Source: Ceratothoa steindachneri (Eukaryota > Arthropoda > Malacostraca > Isopoda > Cymothoidae). Taken from it: a DNA stretch of 64,000 bases. The position numbers and the translations under genes were made by a program. The notes under the pieces are model-generated. The model was not told the origin of the DNA and made no database searches. It was given only the letters and a program-made list of their open reading frames with translations. Position 1 is the first letter of the stretch, and every line of letters starts with the position of its first letter. This document shows positions 1 through 10,561 of this stretch, one piece after another. Location of the stretch: NCBI GenBank assembly GCA_963969495.1, contig OZ018323.1, forward strand, positions 71,768,920 through 71,832,919. The letters run 5' to 3'.

Positions 1-49
<49 letters not shown>

Positions 50-54
50 TATAT
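1..54. repeat. (AT)n microsatellite
   Basis: The window opens inside an almost perfect AT dinucleotide run that ends near base 54. Its full length cannot be known because it starts at the window edge. Confidence 0.95.
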
Positions 55-125
55 CACTGTCCCACATCCATTGTCACTGTTATTGATGGTATTACACCTT
101 TATCAGGATTGTGAGAAGAGTTAGT

Positions 126-1058
126 ATGGGCAAAAGTTTCAGAAATCAGGATGTTCAGTGACAGAGTAAAGATGATATTGTTTGACATTTCAAGGCATTC
201 TAAGGGAGCAAAAGGTATGATTTCACGCAGAATAATTCCCCATAAGGATACCAGGGCTTCTGCGCCAGGAAGATCGTACCAGGAAATGGATATTGATGAA
301 CGACCGGTTTAAGACAACAGCCCGTATTTCACGTCAAGTTGTAGAGAACCTGAATTTGAATATTTCTCGCCAGACTCTCTTACGTCCGTTGAGGGAGGTA
401 AAACTCATACCACACCCACCTTCTAAGAAACCACTCATAATTAAAGAGATTAAGGCGGTTATGTAACCATCAGTACTAACGATGTTCTCTGAAGTGCTGA
501 AAGTAGGAAATATATCTTTTTATCCATGAGAGCAAATTTAATTTGTTCAAATTGAATGGAAAGCATCATAGAAGACGTCATAAAAGTGATTGATTGAACT
601 TCACATGTACGGAATTGGTGGTTAAATCTAGAGGTGTCGCGTTATGGTTTGAAGTATCATTTGTTTGTTAGTCCGTTTACGTGGTAAAAGCAACTTTGTA
701 GTATATAAAATTTTTGCTACAGGTTTAGGAGATCCTCTTTCTCCTAACATCTGAAGTACATGAACCACTTCTGCATACAAAACAATGCTCTGTACACCAT
801 AGCAGATTCGGTCAAATACATCTTGAATGCTCATAATATAGGCGTGATGAGCTGGCCTGGAGAAAACCATGATTTAATTCTGACAAAAAACCTTTAAAAG
901 GTTATGGATCAAAATCGACAAATGTTGAAGATCTTTCGGAAAGATGGTGAGGAAAATGTATTGAAATTTTGCCCGAACAATGCAAAAAATTGATGAATTC
1001 TTACGGTAAAAGATGTTATCAATTCATTCATGGAAAGGCCAAGCATACACGCGAATAA
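126..1058 (+). pseudogene. Tc1-family transposase relic
   Basis: This is a heavily mutated cut-and-paste transposase of the Tc1 family. A possible start reads MGKSFRNQDVQ. Further on one reads TTARISRQ and NISRQTLLRPLRE, which resemble the second helix-turn-helix, then SKFNLF followed by GKHHRRR at 529-580, the classic stretch after the first catalytic Asp (here His). The C-terminus reads ILPEQCKKLMNSYGKR and then KHTRE with a stop at 1056-1058, the usual Tc1 ending. The reading frame changes several times and stops are frequent, so no protein can be made. A TTTTGGTTATGAC string about 35 bases past the stop may be a decayed inverted repeat. Short frame-shadow ORFs here are not genes. Confidence 0.72.
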
Positions 1059-2089
1059 TATATTTCCCAATTTTTCATTGCATAATTATGTGTTTTGGTT
1101 ATGACGACAACTTATCGTTCTCTAGTTTTGGATGCATCCTTTCCTCAAATACCTTTCGTTTTATCAACCTTTTAATCAGGTGTTCTATGAAGCCCAACTA
1201 AAACTTAACTGAAGCAAATTTTGAAGAATATTCTGAGTAAACTTTTTAAATTAAAAAAGTATTTCCAAGAAAATGTAGAGTTTAGTTATTTTTCTCTATT
1301 TATGGGCATTATTGTACAAAGATTTCTTAGATTCTCAACCCGATACTGATCTAGTTCTTTTTCTCTGTTCCTCCTAGTTATTTTTTATATGAAGGCGAAA
1401 CATATATATCGGTTCCATTTCAACATTATTACTACCTTTTACAGATTTTTGCTATCAGTAATCTCTCTATTTATCCAAACTGCATGATGAATTGAACTGC
1501 ATAAATACTGGTTCACTTTCTCTTGATGCCCAGAAAGAGTGTATCACATTTTCCAGAAGCAGATTATTCTATACCGAAGAATATAGGTTTGGTTATTTTT
1601 TCTCTTGTTAGGCACAGTAGTTTGTATACATAAATAATATTAACCCATTAGAGAGGTTTTCCTATCTTAATCTGTAGCGACTCTTATCATGTAGGGAAGG
1701 AATTAATAGAGGCACGATGAATTTTTTTATAATCCGCGAATGAATTATATTGAAAAAACATCTGTATACGCTTTAGTTTGCAAATGAATATAGTTTGTTT
1801 ATAAAATCTATAGGATTTGTTCCTATCAACATTCGTAATTAGCACATTTGGACTTAAACTATTTCAGCAGTCTGAAATATTCACTCTCTAGAAAAAGCTT
1901 CAATATTAACAACAACAATGCCAGTCTTAACAAATTAATTAATGATGATTTTAGAAAAAATTGGTAGCGATATAATTAATTAAATTTACTTGATTTCTTT
2001 CAAAGCAGCATTAATTTTTTGAAAGACCTAATCAAAACAAATGAAAATATCCAAATCAACAGATCACTATAAGATATGTCCAATTCACT
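1059..2089. other. AT-rich spacer
   Basis: No protein similarity, RNA gene or clear repeat was recognised. The beginning may contain the decayed right terminus of the preceding Tc1 relic. Confidence 0.5.
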
Positions 2090-2830
2090 TTAAAAAAAAT
2101 TAGAAAACAAACTAGAAACACCCATTTTTAACATTTTAGCTAATCGATTAACGAAGGATTATCTCCAAGCGAGTTATATAGTCAAAAATGTGACTCTTGT
2201 CTTCCTAAAAAATGTAGAGACTAATCTGGGTTATTTTAGGCTGATTTCCTTTAGTTTCATTGTAAGCAAGCTCTAAGTTTCGGTGTCATCGCTTCGGGTT
2301 AAGTAATTTTTTAGAATAATTTTACAATCATCTCAACCTTTGAACATCAAAAACTGTCGAAATTGTATATCTCGACTTGTAGAAAGTATTTGACACTGAA
2401 CAGGGGACCTGTTATAAATTGAACAACTCATATTATATGGGTACAGTTGTTTAATTAGATCAAATACTCTTTGGTCGAACTTAACCAGAGAGTTATGTTA
2501 AATGAGATTACTTCGAGCTGGGCAAAGATTACTCGCGGTTTCCCTCAGACAAAAATAATTGACCCATTGTTTTGTTATAATCTATATACCCTCCCTACAT
2601 TAATTAGTAATAAAAAGTTCCTAAGTTGCAGATGATATAAAATTTTGTAAGGGCAAATTATTGTTAATACATTAAATATACAAAGAGACTTGTGGTAACG
2701 GAAGGAGATGAAAAATGGAAGATAAAGTGCAATGTACTTAGGAAGCCAAACTCATCGAAGCTGGAAAACATCGCTAGTTATAATATAACCACGTGAAAGT
2801 TGGGAAGTGATTGGTTGTATTTATTTCAGC
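2090..2830 (+). pseudogene. CR1-like LINE reverse transcriptase relic
   Basis: Scattered pieces match, in order, the reverse transcriptase of the better copies at 10.6-12.5 kb and 56.1-57.0 kb. VTLVFLK near 2190 corresponds to VTPIFKK. NLGYFRLISFSFIVSKL matches the NYRPISL..SIVGKL block. VYLDL..VF near 2370 is the first catalytic Asp block. TRGFPQTKIIDPL near 2535 is the PQG..LGPL block. LADDIKF near 2625 is the [FY]xDD active site, and a K-C block follows near 2720. Stops and frame changes interrupt all of it. It is older than the other copies. Both ends are diffuse, so the limits are approximate. Confidence 0.6.
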
Positions 2831-3439
2831 CACTTGAACGTTTTAAAACAATGAGTTGTAACAGCCCACAAATCGGACAGACTCATGAGGTAAAGAGTCA
2901 AGAGCTTCGCATAGTTAAGAAATTAAGTAATGAGTTTACACTCAGCTTAAGATTTACCCCCATGTTATGCATTTTCTCTTTGAAAATAATTTTTAGCGAA
3001 TTTGATGCCAACAAATTAGTATTAGCCAAAAAGTACATAAGTGGAGATCTGTTAAAAAAGTAGTGATGATAGAGAAAGTAAAAATGTGTAGGAGACATAT
3101 TGCCGCAAATCTCTATCCTGGCATGGCCGCCAACAGGGCAAATGGCTTGTTTTGGGGCAAGAAGAGCACATAATCATCCAGGTGATATCGCAGCAAGGTT
3201 ATCCTTGCTCCATCTGACATCTCTTTGCGTGTTCGAAAATATGAGGATGAGGGTTGCGTATTGAATTTAAAGGTCATCCAGAAGCTCATCCTGCTATAGC
3301 TCTACACCTTTCTCAACCAGATTCACATAGGGGTAGAATTTCACCTTGTGATTGCCCAATATGGTGTCAATATTTGGAACGATCCTTCATGCAGAACAGT
3401 CACTTTGTGTAATTAGTTCTTTCTTGAAGAGAATAATAT
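2831..3439. other. Unassigned stretch, possible transposase HTH traces
   Basis: No feature is firmly recognised. Around 3140-3260 broken frames give words such as FWGKKSTIIQVISQQG and SDISLRVRKYEDEGCV, which loosely resemble the N-terminal helix-turn-helix of Tc1/mariner transposases. The match is too weak to call. Confidence 0.25.
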
Positions 3440-4390
3440 AAAATTTTTATGTTTAAGGTGAGAGATTGAATTCAGTTAATAATCGATTGTATCAACTTTC
3501 TGTCGAAAAAATAATTAGCGCCTCTTCTTCCATACACAGATGCTTTCTTTCCCCTCAGTCATGTCAATTTATTGCTATTGTTGCATCTTAGTTATATTCA
3601 GGTTTCTTGAATATTACGCGCTGCTCATCATAAACCTTCCCGTTTAGCAACTCACAACTCGAATAATCCATCGGATTGAGGTGTGATCTTTTTGGAGACT
3701 ACTCGTATAAACTTTGGGTCCAAACTCATTCAAAAACACCTGTTTGGCCATAATTAAATGTGAAGGTGCCCCATATTTTTAAAAACAAAAAATATTTATT
3801 TAGATAGAGAGAACTACAGTCTTGTAAAGACAATTTGCTCAAAATTCGTTTAAGGTACTTTATCTCTTTCGGTTTTAATAAAATGAAGTCAGGTTTACCG
3901 TTCCAAGAAACCTCTGAAGATATCATCACTTTGTAAAAAAAAAATATTGATGTCTAATGTCATGATACACACTTTTGACTAAAATATTACATTATATGAG
4001 GGTTTCGTTGTATTTAAAGTGTAAAACCTTCTAATCCGTGAACAATTATTAACGACATCAACTGCTAAATTATTCAAGAAAAAATATGAAACTTGTTTTC
4101 CTTTTATCCTTTGCATTATTGTGTTTTCTTGAAGTGCGATATATTTTGTATGCTTATAGATTCCGTGATTTCACAACACGTCGCACAGAAGTCTTACCAA
4201 TATTCAGAGTTTTTTCAATTCCCCGTTACAAAACAAAATAGGTTCCTGAATCGCCTTCTTGAAAGTAGATCTGATAAATTAGGTAATTCACAGTCGAAAA
4301 CTGTAGCTATTTTAGGTATTTCCTGCGGAGCGAATTTTCTTTACAAGCTCTTCAAGAGTAATTCTTTTTCAACCTCTGTCGGGTAAGTTC
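3440..4390 (-). pseudogene. mariner/Tc1-superfamily transposase relic
   Basis: On the minus strand the segment 3929-3726 reads as an open stretch beginning MMISSEVSWNGKPDFI, resembling the block after the first catalytic residue in some mariner/Tc1 transposases. Below it, in shifted frames, AKQVFLNEFG and NPMDYSSCELLNGKV recall the C-terminal catalytic motif (SPDLNPMDY..W..L..KV). Above it, toward 4390, words such as NIGKTSVRRVVKS and LAVDVVNNCSRIRR fit the helix-turn-helix and pre-catalytic region. The frame is broken repeatedly and no inverted repeats were found. An open stretch on the opposite strand at 4093-4386 is a shadow. Confidence 0.5.
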
Positions 4391-5382
4391 CTTTATACAA
4401 ATTAGCGCCAATGAATCCAAAGTTTTGATGAAAAAACTTAACGGGGGGGCACTTGGGATTCTTAAAGGTAGAATTTGCGTAAATCTTTTTTTAATTAAGT
4501 CTATGGGAAAAGAAAATCGATGGAGGGAAAGTTTTGGGATGGTTCATTAAGTAAATTTAATTAGAAAGTGTTTAAAAAGGGCTGATTAGCATGATTTTTA
4601 AATTTTGGGGAATTAAAATGGCTAAAATTAAGTGAGTGAAGTCTTAATTATTGATACTTAAAACTTATGTCCTTAATTTAAATACTGCTAGTATCGTTTT
4701 AAACCCCTATCTATTTCGAAGATTTTATGTCTTTTATGTTAAGACTTAATCGAATTGTTATTCTTTGGAGCGATGGGACAGATTTTACAATATTTGATTC
4801 TTCGATGGTAGTCATCAAGAGTACACAAGTCTGGTACACAAGACAACTGTGCCTGGACTTCCTTAATTCCATCAAACTACATCCTTCGCAGGAAGAAAGT
4901 TTGCTATTTTTTGAAGTAGTCTTGTTGTAGTATATTTCTGTTAAGGATTAAACATCTTACTCTCGAGTATCTACGAATTTTATAGGGAGAAGGCAATGGA
5001 AGTTCTCAACTTTATTGTATTTGGGTATACGATATTCGCTATTGCAAAAGTTGTCATTTATAACATTTTTTTTATCTCTCTCTCTTCTTTGTTTACTCTT
5101 AAATTGCATATTATTGACTCATTGATAAACAGCTCAGATTTTAGAAAAGAAAAATATAATTTGTCCTGCTGAAAAACTAGCTGTTGTTCGATCACTTCTA
5201 GGTACCTTTGATGTGAAAATCTTCTTCCTTAATTTTACAAACATTATAGGTGTATTTGATCCGATTTGGATTGGTCTTTTCTTTATATAGAGAAAAATCG
5301 TTTAATATAATTAAACAGATAACTCATCATACGGGTACTTAATAGTCCTTCGCCATAGTTAATGGTTTAAATGTTTTACGGC
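4391..5382. other. AT-rich spacer
   Basis: Contains a short G run near 4443 and otherwise AT-rich DNA without recognisable coding signal. It abuts the abrupt left break of the following mariner. Confidence 0.5.
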
Positions 5383-5422
5383 AGTAGCTGATCGTAGATC
5401 GTCAGTCACAAATTTTTCAACA

Positions 5423-6472
5423 CTGGAGAAGGTTAAGCACCACGCAGTGATCAAATCTTTGACCAAGGAAGGCAAGAATGCAAAAGAGATCCATGAACGC
5501 ATGGTTGCAGTGTACACTGACACCACCCCTTCTTATGCAACCTTTGCTCACTGGAATAGGGAGTTCCGCCATGGTCGTGAGTCCCTTGAAGATGATCCCC
5601 ATCCAGAACACCCGTCAGACGTGACCAACGAGGACAATGTAGCCCGTGTGGAGAGGATGATCCTCGAAAATCGACGGGTAAAGTTCGAAGAAATTGAGCG
5701 AGAACTTGGAATATTACATGGAAGTGTTATCAACATCGTCCTCGACAATTTGGCCATGAACAAGGTCTCTGCCCGTTGAGTCCCTAGAAACCTCACGCCC
5801 CATGATCGAATTCAACGTCGTCAAAGTCCGGAGCAGCTGCTGCTTCTGTACAACCAAGACCCGGCTGGATTCGAGTCACGAATAGTGACAGGTGATGAAA
5901 CGTGGGTTCATCACTGGGATCCCGAGACAAAGCTCAAAAGCATGGCCTGGAAGCACAGGGGCTTTCTGACCCCCATTGAGTTCCGGACCCAACCCTCATT
6001 TGAGAAGATCATGGCCACCATCTTCTGGGATTCTGAGGGAGTGTTGATGGTGGACTATGCGCCCCGTGGAAGGACCATCACAGGCCAATATTGCGCCGAG
6101 GAACTGGTTTGGTTGAAGAAGTGCATCCATCAGAAGCGGCACGGCAAGTTGACACGCGGTGCCCTGCTTCTCCACGATATGGCCCCTGTCCACAACGCCA
6201 GAGTTACACAAGCTGCCCTGCGTGAGTGCGGATTCGAGGAGCTCAACCATTCCCCTTACAGTTTAGATTTGGCCCCTAGCGACTACTTTTTATTCTGCCA
6301 GCTCAAGGCTGCACTACGTGGACACCAGTTTTGGGAAGATGAAGATGTCCAACTCGCCATGCAGGAGTGGATTGAACAGAAGTTGGGAGATTTCTGGTTG
6401 TCGGGAATTCGAAGCCTCAGGGACAAGTGGCGCAAGTCCCTTGAAGTCGAGGGTAGTTATATTGAAAAATAA
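5423..6472 (+). pseudogene. mariner transposase, one stop and lost start codon
   Basis: This encodes a 349-codon DD34D mariner transposase, normal length for the family, which cuts and pastes the element at TA sites. The N-terminal helix-turn-helix region (about residues 1-110) reads through YATFAHWNREF and SLEDDP. Catalytic Asp residues are D158 (VTGDETWVHHWDPETK), D252 (LLLHDMAPVH) and D287 (LAPSDYFLF), with 34 residues between the last two. Lesions are few. The ATG seen in the second copy is CTG at 5423-5425. A TGA at 5777-5779 (codon 119) replaces the Trp of the conserved WVPRNL. The Asn after D252 is Met. The frame is otherwise open to TAA, which overlaps an AATAAA signal at 6471-6476. 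It is recently dead. Confidence 0.93.
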
Positions 6473-6501
6473 TAAAACACTTTTCCTTATATCTCGTTTC
6501 C

Positions 6502-6538
6502 TTATATCCGAATTGCAAAACATATTTACTGCCCCTCG
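6502..6538 (+). repeat. mariner right terminal inverted repeat
   Basis: Reverse-complemented, it begins CGAGGGGCAGT and continues through GTTTTGCAATTCGGATA. It matches both termini of the mariner at 41470-42395. TA follows directly. Confidence 0.88.
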
Positions 6539-6540
6539 TA

Positions 6541-7589
6541 CCTAATAACTTAATAATTTCTATAAAAAGAAAAATACTAGAAAAAGTTTTGCATGCTGCT
6601 TTTAGACGGAAGATAAAAAAATTATATAAATAAAACTACTAGAGATTTTTTTCTCTCTTAACGACGGTCACATTATCTAGAGAATGGCACTAAATTAAGT
6701 AGAAAAGATGAGGAGAAGAGGTGTTTAGGTGGGCTGTATAAAAATAAATTAGAAAAAGAGACGAAGGAGAAAAACATCGAGAATATTAAGAATTGACAAA
6801 TCGAACGTCGTAAATGCAAAGGAATTGAAGTCAGTAAGATTCAAAATTTAAGATAAATACAGAAACAAATATGAAATGTACACACACCGCTAAATTTGCT
6901 CTATAATTTTTATATCTAATTTTGGAGTACTAGAAATCGTTTTGATTAATTAATTTCGTTAGGTCTAATTTAGGGCACACACAGGGAATAGCAATATGAA
7001 TCAAATTTAAACCTTTGGCATTTTTTTTTATATTCTGTTAGAAAATTGAACAAATTTTCTTAAAGCAGCATCTTTTATTTTACTCTTATGTAGATGTAAA
7101 AAACATAGATCTTTCCTACTTACAAGTCACTTTCATGTTTTTTCAAATTTTTAAATTGCAGAAATTTTTTCCCCGATAGAAATAAAATCCCTTAAATTTA
7201 TTTCACCAAAGATTTGTCCAAACTCCAATCATGCATTTTTCTAAATAACATTTAAAACTTTTGGGAAAAAATATTTAACCAGAGGCTAGATGAAGAGATA
7301 TGTCTACCTTCTTTCTTTGAAAAAGGAGAATATGTATTTCCATACTAAATTTTTTGATTACGACGCCAGACTCCTGTTCTTGCCCTCAAATTTCGCATTA
7401 CTGTAATTACTGAACCTTTAAAACGACGTTTCTTCCCGAAAGATCTTCGAACAACCAAGAGGCTATCAGAAAGCTAAGGCCGAAGCAGTCGCCGTTAATT
7501 CATAAATAATAACTGTTAGCTATTTTTAGTCACGTGCCAGTCTAATCGCGGGCGACTATACATCTCACTATGTCGGTCCCAGTTTCGCT
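6541..7589. other. AT-rich spacer
   Basis: No recognisable coding or RNA feature. A somewhat less AT-rich patch lies at about 7370-7570, just before the tandem array, and I could not assign it. Confidence 0.5.
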
Positions 7590-8230
7590 TTTTTTGTTTT
7601 TGTAATAACATTGTAACTATTCGGTCGATTCTAACTATATTTGAAACTCCTATGTTGATATACATTCTCTTTAGAATGATATGATTGCCAAAGTCCTCTC
7701 AAGTTTAGCCCATGAATTTTGGGAGGCCATAACATAATAAATATTCGGCAGATTCTAACGAAATTTAAAAGCCTTATGTTATTTTAGATTCTCTTTCGAA
7801 AGATATAATTGCCAAAGTCCTACCAAGGTTAGCCCCAGAATTATTTGGTTTTGGCAATAAAATCATAACTATTCGGCCAATTCTAATGAATTTTAAACCC
7901 GTACGCTGATTTACGTTCTATAACGAATAATATAATTGCCAAAGTCTTCCCAAGGTTAGCCAAGAAATTATTTTGTTTTAGCAATAACATCATATCTATG
8001 CGGCTAATTCTAATGAATTTGAAACTCTATGTTATTTTATATTCTCTTTTGAATAATATAATTGCCAAAGTCCTCCCAAGCTTAGACTGGGAATTATTTT
8101 GTTTTGTCAATAACATCATAACTATTCGGCCGATTCTTACAAATTTGAAAGCCTTATGTTATTTTACATTCTCCTTCAAATGATAGTATTGCCAAGGACC
8201 TCATAAGATTTGACTGGGAATTATTGAAAG
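7590..8230. repeat. Tandem array, ~126-bp unit, five copies
   Basis: The landmark ATTGCCAA recurs at 7684, 7808, 7935, 8061 and 8188, giving spacings of 124, 127, 126 and 127 bases. Each unit contains an ACTATTCGGC(C/A)GATTCTAA-like segment, a TTATGTTATTTTA segment, the landmark and a closing GGGAATTATT. Units differ by scattered substitutions and small indels. Open frames crossing the units are incidental. This is a short satellite block. Confidence 0.95.
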
Positions 8231-8589
8231 TTTTAAGGGTCGTAAGGTCATAAATCTGAATAAGTGAGGGCACGCGACTTTTTGGTCAGCAGACCTTGTT
8301 TGGAGAACAATAGCATTAAAACTAAAATTATTAACGAATTCTTATATAATGTAGCAAACCTAAAGAAAAATACTATTGAAATTCTCTGTGTATTTAAGGT
8401 AGCTTTTAATTTCCCGGTTGCTCCTGGAAATATTTTGACCCAAACACAAAGGAACTCTCAAGAAATTGAGAAATTCTGCTTTAGAACATCTCCTAATTAA
8501 CCTTCTTAGCAGATTGGATAAATGACTTGGCTTAAAATTTAGTAGTAAATAGCATCAATTATTTTTCTTCCCTCTCTCTTCATAACGAA
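8231..8589. other. Spacer between tandem array and LINE
   Basis: AT-rich, with no recognised element. Composition changes to clearly more GC-rich DNA near 8590. Confidence 0.5.
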
Positions 8590-9490
8590 AGTAGAGGAAG
8601 AGGTGACCATCCTTTGTCGCGGGAAGAGAGCTTGTGTGGACCTTGGACTTTTCGAGCTATATTGGCGGGGGTACCTCTTCTGGGTACCCCTGGTAGGGCT
8701 TCCCTTGTCGATTTGGTCGAAAACGAGGTTCCAGAATAAGTGCGTCATTCCTTCCTTTTTCTACTCTATCCCTCACCTTTTTTACTTTTATCCTATCTCC
8801 CACTTATACAAAAAGAATAAAAAACAAAAAAAGCCTACTCCTATCATCTCACTCTTTCCCTTTGTTCCTCTATCGACATATCAGGACCTGGCAGCTACCC
8901 CATGCGTCAGAAGAGAGGCTTTGGGACCTCTATAAACAACGCCAATCGACGTTCACTGGTTGCGAGAGACTAGGACTAGAGGTGTCCTAGGCGTTGGGGT
9001 ACGATGAATAGGATGATGGTAGTGCCCCGTTAACCCCTTCCCTGGCGCGTAATTATTGACCGTTTTCAGTGCCCGTTGACGGGTGCTTATGGTAGCATTT
9101 GTCTGAGGTGACGGCCCTTTGTTCCCATGTTGGTTGCCAGGCCAATAAAAAGCCTTTGATCGAGTTCCTTGGTGTGGCGGGATATCCATTGAACGCTACC
9201 TGGAGATCCTGGCCGTTGTGAAGGGAACTAGTAGGAGTTTAGTAAGGGGCGTGCTTCGTTGTTGATCACCTGATGACAAATCTATGGCCCCTTCAGGGAC
9301 AGTCAGTGCTGCTTGGTTGAGAGCCACGGCACGCCGAGGTTTGACGACTCAGTCAGACGAACAGCAGCACATGGAGCGTGCCTTCTGAAAGATCTGAAAC
9401 CTCTCCGATCGATAGGCGGGGAGAACTCACCAACCCCCCTTTTTATCATTGATTCGTCACGAGTTTTCAGAGAGAGAGAAAGCGCTCAAA
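8590..9490 (+). other. Probable 5' leader of the CR1-like LINE
   Basis: About 900 bases of GC-richer, non-coding sequence precede ORF1. A near-perfect palindrome at about 8668-8692 (GGGGTACC...GGTACCCC) could form a hairpin. Direct comparison with another 5' end is impossible here because the second copy is truncated. Assignment rests on position and composition. Confidence 0.55.
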
Positions 9491-10531
9491 ATGACAGGCA
9501 AAAAAGGACCCGTTCGTCTAAAACACAACTGTGCAACATGCCAGTTAGAAAAGTGGTGCGTTAACTTTCCGGAGGGCTCCTACTCAAAATGCAGCCCTGA
9601 AAGTATCTGCACTACTTGCATATTGACGCGAGGGGTGGAGAAATTGAAAGACCTCTATAGAGCCTCAGAGGAGAGAGCTAAAATCCTTGAAAGAAAGTTA
9701 GAGAAACTCGAAGCTCTTGACGCAGCTCAGATTCGATGCCTAGAAGAGGCGCCGCCCACTGACTTGTCGGAATCCCCTGGTACCAAGCGGAGATTCCGGC
9801 ATCATCTGAGGCTAAGCTAGCTGAGGCAAGAGAAAAAGAGGAAAAGAAGAAAGGAAAAACGAAGAAAAAAAAATAAAGTTGAAACAAAAGTAGAACCAAA
9901 AATAGAAGAAAAACAGATAAACAAGAAGAAAAAGAAAGATAAGAATGTGAAGAGTAAAGAGGAAAAGGGGAGGCCTCTCCCACAAGGGAAGCTCCCGTCT
10001 TCAGGGCCCAAGTTTCCGAAGGTCCCCCTCATTGGTGACTCGCAAACACGGGATCTGCAGCCGCTGCTAGCGGCCCGCCTTCGCACTAGCGTGAAGGTAA
10101 GCTGCCTGTCAGGACGGGGTAACCACAACATCAGAGTAGAGGCAGAGATAGCTCAGATTTCTGAGAATTCAGTTGTTGCTCTGATGGTGAGCGGCAACGA
10201 CCTCTACCTTAGAGGGGGTAAGGTTGGCCTCAGTGGTAAGACCATCCAAACGGTGATGGGAGCCGTGGATGACATAGGGCTTAAAACCCGCAAACGTGTG
10301 GTGGTTGGAATGCTTCCGAGAAGAGGTCCATCCCGAACCGCTCACGAAAGAAACGTCGCAATGAACAGAAGGTTGGCGGATCTCTGCACGGCAGAAGGAG
10401 TCTTCTTCGTGAACCCCTATCTTACCTTTATTGGTAGAGACGACCTCTACCAAAGGGACGGGGGACATCTCTCCTTTAAAGGGAAGGACTTTCTCGCCAA
10501 CTTAATTCAAGATGTCGTGGAACGCACTTAA
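9491..10531 (+). pseudogene. LINE ORF1: Cys-rich, coiled-coil, SGNH esterase
   Basis: Reading from ATG 9491, the 346-codon frame is interrupted only by a TAG at 9818-9820 (codon 110). Residues 14-43 hold six cysteines (C14, C17, C23, C34, C40, C43), a plausible zinc-binding module like the PHD-type fingers of CR1 ORF1 proteins. Residues ~46-75 are a charged heptad-like coiled coil. Residues ~110-165 are extremely Lys/Glu-rich. The C-terminal ~175 residues form an SGNH/GDSL hydrolase: GDSQTR with Ser184, SGNDLY with Asn236, and DGGHLS with Asp323 and His326. All expected catalytic residues are present. Such ORF1 proteins bind element RNA, and the function of the esterase is unsettled. The ATG shortly upstream (9449) is in the same frame, but the one at 9491 follows CTCAAA and starts the recognisable domain. 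Confidence 0.85.
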
Positions 10532-10561
10532 AGGAGCGTTGGAAACAGAGCGAAAGCGGAC

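Larger units (their letters stand above)
5383..6538 (+). mobile_element. mariner element, left end missing
   Basis: Sequence shared with the second mariner (41470-42395) begins abruptly at GCAGTAGCTGATCG near 5383. The ~115 bp that precede this point in the other copy, including its left inverted repeat, are absent. The right end is intact: the inverted repeat at about 6502-6538 ends ACTGCCCCTCG and is followed by TA at 6539-6540, the mariner target dinucleotide. The element carries one transposase gene and no cargo. With one end lost it could not be mobilised even if transposase were supplied. Confidence 0.88.

Noticed and set aside
7590..8230. CRISPR-like array
   Set aside because: Repeats are contiguous ~126-bp units without spacers, in eukaryotic-type DNA. 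It is a tandem satellite.
9678..10131. Minus-strand frames rich in Phe, Leu and Ser that look like membrane proteins
   Set aside because: They are the antisense of the Lys/Glu-rich segment of the CR1 ORF1. The plus-strand frame carries the esterase motifs.
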